A stretch of 5,331 bases of DNA from Legionellales bacterium UBA5158 (GTDB lineage Bacteria; Pseudomonadota; Gammaproteobacteria; DSM-16500): the NCBI GenBank assembly GCA_002413665.1, contig DHXK01000247.1:1-5331 (forward strand), given 5' to 3'. Position 1 is the stretch's first letter; each line of letters begins with the position of its first letter. The notes beneath the pieces are model-generated. The model was given only the letters and a program-made list of their open reading frames with translations, was not told the DNA's origin and did not search any database. The position numbers and the translations under genes are program-made. Positions 1 through 4,560 of the stretch are shown here, in pieces.

Positions 1-7
1 TAGGTAG

Positions 8-622
8 GTGAACGCTTACGAATTAATTAAGTATAAAAGATCGCTAATATTTATGGCGACATTTTTATTGATGTCTGGCTTGATGTGTACACTTGTGGTT
101 GTTAAGCATATTTCTGATGGCACACGAAAAGCTAATCGTAGTGACACTATTCTAAGACAGCTTAATGCTATGCATATTATCTTAAAAGAGGTTGTTAGCA
201 ATCCTTCTAACTCGAAACAAGAGCAAATAGTACTGAAGCGACTGGAAGATAATATGGCATCGGTACAAAAATCACTAATGAATGTAGCTAAATCTTCAGA
301 TATTCAGGAAGTTTCAAAACAAATATCTTTAGTGAAAGATGATATTGATTCACAAATGGTGGATTTAAAGAAGTCAGTTTCTTCATCGCTTGGAAATAAA
401 GAATATCTTGATGCAAGCAGCTTACCATTTTATGTCATTTCTATAGATGTTATTGGCGGTGAGCCTTACGTTTCAATTAATTATGCAGATCATATTTCGC
501 CGTTAGGAATTGGTGATTTATTAGTAGGCTGGAGAGTGACTAGTGCTGATTCAGATCAGAGTGTGGCAGTATTTGTAAATGAAAAGAATCAATTTGTTCG
601 TATTAGTTTGCAGGGTGTTTAG
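8..622 (+). CDS. Bitopic inner-membrane protein with coiled-coil stalk and C-terminal PilP/GspC-like small domain (unrecognised family)
   Basis: I do not recognise this 204-residue protein with certainty. It has a short basic N-terminus (residues 1-12), one strongly hydrophobic segment (about 13-33), then a long polar, heptad-like helical region (about 40-128) rich in K, E, S and Q. The C-terminal domain (about 139-204) is beta-rich. It contains FYVISIDVIGGEPYVSI, then SPLGIGDLLVGWRV, then alternating strands to the end. That pattern (a strand, 'L-G-x-G-D', 'GW-V', a value/strand repeat) resembles the small HR or PilP-type domains of secretion and pilus assembly proteins; this is inference from shape only. 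The start is GTG at 8, because an in-frame TAG lies at 5-7 and the next start (ATG at 53) would cut into the membrane segment. The gene ends one base before the next start, so it is probably co-transcribed. Likely role: a periplasm-facing component of the conjugation apparatus or its associated pilus. Confidence 0.72.
   Translation: MNAYELIKYKRSLIFMATFLLMSGLMCTLVVVKHISDGTRKANRSDTILRQLNAMHIILKEVVSNPSNSKQEQIVLKRLEDNMASVQKSLMNVAKSSDIQEVSKQISLVKDDIDSQMVDLKKSVSSSLGNKEYLDASSLPFYVISIDVIGGEPYVSINYADHISPLGIGDLLVGWRVTSADSDQSVAVFVNEKNQFVRISLQGV
612..615 (+). promoter_or_regulatory. Shine-Dalgarno AGGG deciding the start at 624
   Basis: AGGG lies inside the 3' end of the upstream gene, eight bases before ATG 624. 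It supports 624 over the longer open frame from 579, and means this gene is translated from a site embedded in its neighbour. Confidence 0.55.
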
Positions 623-623
623 C

Positions 624-1058
624 ATGAAAAAAATGTTATTGCTTTCAACGCTTTTAATATCACTTCCCACCTATGCATTAAATACAAATGACGTCTCAAA
701 TACTGTCACCAAGAATACGTTAACGCAAAATACAGCTACAGCAATAACTCAATTAGAGATAGCAAAGGAATGGAATTTGACAGAGCCTGAATGGAATCAA
801 TATTTGAAATATATGCAAGGAGCTAGTGGTCGTTATTATCAGAAATTGTCTCCACCGGAAGTGCTAGGGATACAGGCAGAAACTAATGAGGAGTTAACAC
901 ATTTTGCAGAAGTAGCAGCAAAGTTAGAGCACGATAAGCTTGAGCGTGAATTAAGATTTAATTTAGCTTTTCATCAGGCTGCTTCTAAGCTCTATTCGGA
1001 AGAACCATTAATTAAACCTTTTGACTATGCGCCGTTTACCCCTATTCCTAAAAATTAG
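624..1058 (+). CDS. Integrating conjugative element protein, TIGR03759 family
   Basis: A 144-residue exported protein with a signal peptide (KK then a hydrophobic run, likely cleavage after TYA at residue 18). A T/N-rich linker follows (about 20-42). The conserved core carries EWNLTEPEWNQYLKYMQG (49-66), then LSPPEVLGIQAETNEE (75-90), then a helical stretch ending in LAFHQAASKLY (114-124). The W-L-T-x-x-E-W-x-x-Y-x-x-M-x-G signature followed by LGI-A is what I know of the TIGR03759 family of GI-type integrative elements, whose biochemical role is unknown; a periplasmic accessory of the T4SS is likely. An upstream ATG-less extension to 579 is open, but ATG 624 is preferred because it begins a clean signal peptide and has AGGG eight bases upstream. 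The family usually precedes a lytic transglycosylase and TraD; here the next gene is TIGR03747. It seems somewhat short for the family. Confidence 0.88.
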   Translation: MKKMLLLSTLLISLPTYALNTNDVSNTVTKNTLTQNTATAITQLEIAKEWNLTEPEWNQYLKYMQGASGRYYQKLSPPEVLGIQAETNEELTHFAEVAAKLEHDKLERELRFNLAFHQAASKLYSEEPLIKPFDYAPFTPIPKN

Positions 1059-1070
1059 TTGTGAATACAA

Positions 1071-1706
1071 ATGGAGAATAAAAGGAATAAAGTTTCTTCC
1101 ACTCCACAGCAACCTAAAAAACCTACAGTAATTGGATATATATTTTTTTCAGTACTCAATTTAGCCTTGGTAACTATTTTAGGTTTGATTGTCCTGAGCG
1201 TATGGGTTGCTGTAGAGATATTCATAGGTAATAGTTCCGATGTACTGGGTAAAATCCAAAGTATTATTGAAATTGAAAATAATTATATTGCCAATTTTGA
1301 TATTGGTTCTACTGATGCTATTAATCGCTTCATAAAAAAAATTCATGGAGTATGTGGCATATCATTTGCAAGAAATAGCTACGAAATATTTGTAAGCCTC
1401 TTAGAAGTATTGCTTAAACGGATTTTAATATTTTTATCTTTCATTCCATTTATTGTTTTGATTTTCTCTTTAATGGTAACTGATGGTCTAGTGCAGAGGG
1501 ATATACGAAAATTCAAAGGCGAAAGAGAAAGCGCGTTGTATTTTCATAGAGTAAAGCCCTTGGCAGCATTCTCTTTTTATTTAATTTATTTCATTTACTT
1601 ATGCTTCCCATATCCATATTCACCCGTAGTTTTTCTACTGACAATGACCGCATTAACAAGCGTATTTATGATGCTTACTGTTAAATATTTCAAAAAATAT
1701 GTGTGA
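1071..1706 (+). CDS. Integrating conjugative element membrane protein, TIGR03747 / DUF4400 family
   Basis: A 211-residue polytopic inner-membrane protein. A polar, proline-containing N-terminus (1-19) precedes membrane segment 1 (about 21-52). A soluble loop follows (53-112), then segment 2 (about 115-136), a basic conserved loop and two closely spaced segments (about 163-180 and 184-203). The loop and end carry the family's recognisable features: TDGLVQRDIRKFKGERESA (137-155), then YFHRVKP, and the terminal KYFKKYV. In relatives this gene lies just downstream of the TraD coupling ATPase and may assist it, but its molecular role is not established. ATG 1071 is the first start after an in-frame TGA at 1062-1064; no convincing Shine-Dalgarno precedes it, so initiation may depend on coupling to the gene ending 12 bases upstream. 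The stop codon merges with the ribosome-binding site of the next gene. Confidence 0.88.
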   Translation: MENKRNKVSSTPQQPKKPTVIGYIFFSVLNLALVTILGLIVLSVWVAVEIFIGNSSDVLGKIQSIIEIENNYIANFDIGSTDAINRFIKKIHGVCGISFARNSYEIFVSLLEVLLKRILIFLSFIPFIVLIFSLMVTDGLVQRDIRKFKGERESALYFHRVKPLAAFSFYLIYFIYLCFPYPYSPVVFLLTMTALTSVFMMLTVKYFKKYV

Positions 1707-1710
1707 GGAA
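1705..1710 (+). promoter_or_regulatory. Shine-Dalgarno GAGGAA deciding the start at 1714
   Basis: GAGG with five bases of spacing to ATG 1714 overlaps the TGA stop (1704-1706) of the preceding gene. It makes 1714 the probable start rather than ATG 1699, which lies upstream of this site and would place five polar/acidic residues (MCEET) before a normal signal peptide. Confidence 0.75.
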
Positions 1711-1713
1711 ACA

Positions 1714-2082
1714 ATGAAAAACAAATTACGGGTATTAATGTTTGTCTGTGTATCACTTATTTCAATACACGCGTTAGCGAGTACCGAGAAAGAAAAAATT
1801 TATCTAGTACACATGATTAATCAATTAGATGCCTTAAGGCCACTCGCGATTGCTGCATCAAAGGAACAAGAAAAATTTCAGAGGGTGCAATTTCATTATT
1901 TGACTTATAAAGATTCTGATGGGTACAAGCACAGCGGTGTTTTAGATGATATTGATGAAATTAAAAAAGGTATCCAAATCAGGTTAGCTAGTATTGCTAT
2001 ACAACCCCGCGAATTTAGTCAAATCAAAGGTGATTATGTGGGTAATAAAATATTAAAAGTTGAGAGCTATAATGCAAATTGA
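1714..2082 (+). CDS. Integrative conjugative element protein, RAQPRD family (TIGR01690)
   Basis: A 122-residue exported protein. It has a basic start (MKNKLR), a hydrophobic core and a likely signal peptidase site after HALA (about residue 22). The mature part is mostly helical, with INQLDALRPLAIAASKEQ (35-52), then FQRVQFHYL (55-63), IDEIKKGIQIRLA (80-92) and IAIQPREFSQIKGDY (94-108). The family is named for an RAQPRD motif near the C-terminus followed by GDY. Here only QPR (97-99) and GDY (106-108) remain, so the motif is degenerate, but its position after the helical 'I-x-x-GI' stretch fits. An extra polar stretch (YKDSDGYKHSG, 65-75) seems inserted between the R-V-x-F-x-Y core and the next helix. 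Function is unknown; it is a constant periplasmic member of this T4SS cluster, always beside TIGR03758 as here. The start is chosen on the ribosome-binding site at 1705-1710. Confidence 0.85.
   Translation: MKNKLRVLMFVCVSLISIHALASTEKEKIYLVHMINQLDALRPLAIAASKEQEKFQRVQFHYLTYKDSDGYKHSGVLDDIDEIKKGIQIRLASIAIQPREFSQIKGDYVGNKILKVESYNAN
2061..2066 (+). promoter_or_regulatory. Shine-Dalgarno-like TGAGAG deciding the start at 2072
   Basis: TGAGAG sits five bases before ATG 2072, inside the end of the RAQPRD gene. It favours ATG 2072 over the TTG at 2060 that would add four residues. Confidence 0.5.
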
Positions 2083-2314
2083 TTCAGCTCTAAAAGCATT
2101 CGCCGATAACGCAAGTATATCAGCATCGGGATTGAGTTTATTAATTCGAGTAGGATTCATTGGCGCGTTTTTCATTTGGGCTGCTTGGTGTGTATTGGAG
2201 TTATTAAAATTTTATAGAAACCATCCGCATGCATCGGTTGCCAATTTGCTAAAAGACTATGTTCAAGTATTCATTCTCATATCGATTGTAATTTCACTAG
2301 TTTTTATTAAATAG
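2072..2314 (+). CDS. Small T4SS membrane protein, TIGR03758 / DUF3262 family
   Basis: An 80-residue protein with a polar amphipathic N-terminus (1-20, ALKAFADNASISASGLS). Membrane segment 1 follows (about 22-47, containing the family-typical FFIWAAW at 33-39). A short polar loop (48-62: KFYRNHPHASVANLLKDY region) leads to membrane segment 2 (about 63-79). The S-x-L-x-x-L-I start, the WAAW centre and the size match the small DUF3262 components of GI-type T4SSs. These are thought to be inner-membrane or pilin-related parts of the apparatus, without proven biochemistry. The gene overlaps the RAQPRD gene by 11 bases, which suggests coupled translation. ATG 2072 is preferred to TTG 2060 because of the TGAGAG upstream. 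Confidence 0.87.
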   Translation: MQIDSALKAFADNASISASGLSLLIRVGFIGAFFIWAAWCVLELLKFYRNHPHASVANLLKDYVQVFILISIVISLVFIK

Positions 2315-2323
2315 GGACACCGA

Positions 2324-2683
2324 ATGCTATTATTTTCTAAAGCACGAAATTTTATCGCCTTGATTTTTTTATCCTGCATATGCACACCAGTTTTGGCAGC
2401 ACTACCAACTCCCCCTGATCAATTGAATATTACGGATGGTAATTATGCTACTGGACTCATTGCCTATGGTCTAACTATCATGGGCTATTCCTGTTATTTG
2501 TTAGCAGGTATTGCTTTTCTATTTATTGGCTATGAGATGATTGCAGCTTTCCAGGAAGCGAAGCGTCTGGAGAAACTTAGTCATTTCTTTGTCTGGGCGT
2601 TAGTGGGCGTATTTACATTAGCTGTGCGTCTTGGGCTTTTATATGCGGGAAATACATTAGTCACGACAGCAGTAAAGCCATAA
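2324..2683 (+). CDS. Pilin-like small T4SS protein, TIGR03745 / DUF2976 family
   Basis: A 119-residue protein with a signal peptide of about 25-26 residues (hydrophobic run, then TPVLA-A). A short mature N-terminus begins LPTPP, and two membrane segments follow (about 45-69 and 88-112). Between them lies a charged loop with AAFQEAKRLEKL (74-85). The LPT start after the signal, the G-x-x-L-x-G pattern in the first helix and the F-x-E-A-K/R loop are what I know of DUF2976 proteins in PFGI-1/ICEHin1056-like elements. The layout (cleaved leader, two hydrophobic helices, short basic loop) is that of VirB2/TraA-type conjugative pilins, so it is a reasonable major-pilin candidate; that role is inference. 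ATG 2324 has AGGG (2313-2316) seven bases upstream, overlapping the stop of the preceding gene. Its own stop overlaps the next start (TAATG). Confidence 0.88.
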   Translation: MLLFSKARNFIALIFLSCICTPVLAALPTPPDQLNITDGNYATGLIAYGLTIMGYSCYLLAGIAFLFIGYEMIAAFQEAKRLEKLSHFFVWALVGVFTLAVRLGLLYAGNTLVTTAVKP

Positions 2684-3024
2684 TGCTAAATAACATCAAT
2701 TATAAAATGCCAATTTATAGAGATTGCACCGCGTGTGAATTGATGACAGTGGCCATTAGCACGTTAGTTATTTTGACTATCACTCTTTCTTTGATTTCAA
2801 AGATATTAATTGGTTACTTATGGCCGGGTTATATATTGGCAAGTGCATTATTTTTCTTTGTAACGAAGCTGCTATTGTCAAAATTGCAAAAACTTAAATA
2901 TGGAAAGCCGCATGCGTTCTATCAGCACTTGATTACTAAAAAACTAATCGAGATTGGGTTAATGCAGGGTAAGTATATTACTAGAGTTGGTAAATGGTCA
3001 GTGCGGAGACTAGATAATGAGTAA
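2683..3024 (+). CDS. T4SS inner-membrane protein, TIGR03750 / DUF3487 family
   Basis: A 113-residue protein. The cytoplasmic N-terminus (1-19) carries the family-like PIYRDCTACEL motif (10-20; relatives have a similar 'P-x-x-x-R-G-x-T-x-x-E-L' run). Two membrane segments follow (about 21-42 and 45-66). A basic tail contains KLKYGKPHAFYQHLITKKL (70-88), matching the 'L-K-R-G-R-P-x-x-Y-Y-Q' box of DUF3487. Small proteins with this topology are compared with TraL/VirB3-type partners of pilin in other systems; this equivalence is inference. Its position directly after the pilin-like gene supports it. The start ATG overlaps the previous stop by one base (TAATG, 2681-2685), a classic termination-reinitiation arrangement, and its end overlaps the next gene by eight bases. 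Confidence 0.88.
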   Translation: MLNNINYKMPIYRDCTACELMTVAISTLVILTITLSLISKILIGYLWPGYILASALFFFVTKLLLSKLQKLKYGKPHAFYQHLITKKLIEIGLMQGKYITRVGKWSVRRLDNE

Positions 3025-3661
3025 TATTTTTAATGGTTGGATTGTTCAAGCTTGGAAGAAAGAAGATGCTGATGCTCAAGTTATTAAAATACAAAAAACC
3101 TTTATTTATATTTTATCACTACTGAGCTTACTTTTTTCTATTGGGTGGATGTCAGCACCTTCAAGACTTACGGTTTATATACCTCCTGAAATTCAGAATG
3201 GAGCAACTTTAAAAGTTGGCAGTATTCCCGATCCATTGATTTATAGTTTTGCCTATGAGATTTGGCAAGAATTAAATTATTGGCCTAAAGAAGATGGTGA
3301 TGATTACCAAAAAAATATACATCGCTATTGGTCGTATCTCACACCAAAATTTAAATCGGAATTGATAGGAGAAGAAAAAGATTTAAGGATTTCTGGGCAG
3401 TTGCAACGAATTCGAAGCTTGCAAGGATTAAGCGGTGCAGCTTTCGACTCAGTTAACGTTAAAAAATTAGGAAATGATACTTGGGAGGTTGATCTTAGGA
3501 TGCGACTTTCTGAATATAAAAATGGTCAACCAATCAAAGATATTGAAATTATTTATCCGCTACGAGTAACACGCATTAATGTATCTCCACAAAATAATCC
3601 TTACGGATTAGCACTTGATGGATTTATCAATGAGCCTGAACGACTTCAGACCTATATTTAA
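3017..3661 (+). CDS. T4SS bitopic protein, TIGR03746 / DUF2895 family (TraE/VirB8-position)
   Basis: A 214-residue protein with a cytoplasmic N-terminus (1-28, WKKEDADAQVIKIQK region), one membrane segment (about 29-46) and a periplasmic domain. Family marks in order: SAPSRLTVYIPPEIQNGAT (46-64), then IPDPLIYSFAYEIWQELNYW (70-89), DYQKNIHRYWSYLTP (96-110), LGNDTWEVDLRMRL (151-164), then PIKDIEIIYPLRVTR (172-186) and NNPYGLALDGF (193-203). These reproduce DUF2895 proteins very closely. Topology, size and cluster position are like TraE/VirB8, the inner-membrane assembly factor that contacts channel subunits, but the equivalence is by analogy. GGAG at 3005-3008, eight bases before ATG 3017, lies within the upstream gene, which overlaps by eight bases. 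Full length for the family as I know it. Confidence 0.92.
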   Translation: MSNIFNGWIVQAWKKEDADAQVIKIQKTFIYILSLLSLLFSIGWMSAPSRLTVYIPPEIQNGATLKVGSIPDPLIYSFAYEIWQELNYWPKEDGDDYQKNIHRYWSYLTPKFKSELIGEEKDLRISGQLQRIRSLQGLSGAAFDSVNVKKLGNDTWEVDLRMRLSEYKNGQPIKDIEIIYPLRVTRINVSPQNNPYGLALDGFINEPERLQTYI

Positions 3662-3672
3662 AGGAACCTTGC

Positions 3673-4560
3673 ATGAAAGTCTTAAACATTATTCTAGTGA
3701 TAGGCTGTATTGTATTTAGTGGTGCAATTTATGCGGAGTCCATAAATAGTTTAACGTTAACAGATGCTGAAATGCAGAAGCTTAAAAAATACTTCCCTGC
3801 TGAGGAACAGCCAAATTTAATTTGGAAAGGCGATCCAATCTCGGTATCGCTGCCGGTTGGTAAGGAGAAGCGTCTTGTCTTTCCTGATTCTGTTAGTGTG
3901 GATATGAAGGGTGCTTTGAACACTGATCAGTTACGAATAATAAATAATGATAAATCAATTTATTTAACAGCATTAAAATCTTTTGCTGCAACACGAATTT
4001 ATGTAACGTTACAAAATAACGAATCTGTAATCATGATCGACTTGTCGGCTAATATTTCAGCATCAAGTGATACACAAAAAATTGAAATTAGAAAAAGTAC
4101 TACAAGCGTTATTTCAAAATCAGAAACTTTGAAAGATGCACCAGTTGATCAAAATGTAAATAACAACATTTCATCGGTAGATTTAATACGCTTTGCTTGG
4201 CAGCAAGTTTATGCGCCTAAGCGATTGCTTCAAAATGAATCTAACTATACACGTGCAGCTATGCATACTGAAAAGTTTGTTTCTGATTTGGTGTACGGCG
4301 ATAAAGTAATAGCGCACCCTGAAATTTCTTGGGTGTCTGGAAATCACTACATAACTGTAGTCTTGCTGCGTAATAAATATGCGCACAAAACCAGTGTAGA
4401 CGTATCTAAAGATTTATGTGGTGATTGGGAAGCAGTGAGCCTTTATCCGCGATCAATTTTACAATCATATGGCAATACAGAAAAAGACTCTACTTTTGCG
4501 TTTTTAGTTTCGGCTAAACCATTTGGAGAAACTATAGGAGTCTGTCATGGCGATGCATAA
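3673..4560 (+). CDS. T4SS periplasmic protein, TIGR03749 / DUF3438 family (TraK/VirB9-like)
   Basis: A 295-residue secreted protein with a signal peptide (hydrophobic 3-20, likely cleavage after YA-E at residue 21). A beta-rich N-terminal domain follows, with LIWKGDPISVSLPVGKEKRL (49-68), FPDSVSVDMKG (70-80), IYLTALKSFAATRIYV (96-111) and IMIDLSA (120-126). A Ser/Thr/Asn-rich linker (about 129-168) leads to a C-terminal domain with LIRFAWQQVYAPKRLL (171-186), YITVVLLRN (226-234), LCGDWEAVSLYPR (248-260) and FLVSAKPFGE (277-286). The P-L-P-V-G-x-E/K-x-x-L, 'F-x-A-T-R' and 'D-L-C-G-x-W' blocks are typical of DUF3438. The protein probably forms part of the outer-membrane-facing core ring, as VirB9/TraK do (inference). 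Cys249 and Cys291 could form a disulfide. AAGGAA (3661-3666) gives a good ribosome-binding site. It overlaps the next gene by 14 bases. Confidence 0.9.
   Translation: MKVLNIILVIGCIVFSGAIYAESINSLTLTDAEMQKLKKYFPAEEQPNLIWKGDPISVSLPVGKEKRLVFPDSVSVDMKGALNTDQLRIINNDKSIYLTALKSFAATRIYVTLQNNESVIMIDLSANISASSDTQKIEIRKSTTSVISKSETLKDAPVDQNVNNNISSVDLIRFAWQQVYAPKRLLQNESNYTRAAMHTEKFVSDLVYGDKVIAHPEISWVSGNHYITVVLLRNKYAHKTSVDVSKDLCGDWEAVSLYPRSILQSYGNTEKDSTFAFLVSAKPFGETIGVCHGDA
4536..4540 (+). promoter_or_regulatory. Shine-Dalgarno AGGAG deciding the start at 4547
   Basis: AGGAG is six bases before ATG 4547 and twelve before the alternative ATG 4553, so the upstream ATG is favoured. The site lies within the coding end of the DUF3438 gene. 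Confidence 0.75.

Noticed and set aside
16..201. Minus-strand open frame of 61 codons inside the first gene
   Set aside because: It lies wholly within a gene with clear membrane and domain structure, and shows no family signature or ribosome-binding site of its own.
579..623. Longer N-terminus for the TIGR03759 protein starting at 579
   Set aside because: It would add 15 residues ahead of a complete signal peptide and overlap the upstream gene by 44 bases; ATG 624 with AGGG upstream is better.
777..806. TTGACA at 777-782 with a weak AT-rich -10-like hexamer (about 801-806) as an internal promoter
   Set aside because: The -35 match is perfect, but the -10 candidate (TATTTG) and spacing are poor, and the site encodes the conserved NLTEPEW motif. 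In AT-rich coding DNA this is expected by chance.
1059..1070. Possible terminator or regulatory gap between the TIGR03759 and TIGR03747 genes
   Set aside because: Only 12 bases with no inverted repeat and no T-run.
3729..4386. Two minus-strand open frames (3729-3923 and 4183-4386) opposite the DUF3438 gene
   Set aside because: Both are shadows of conserved coding sequence on the + strand, with no recognisable domain.
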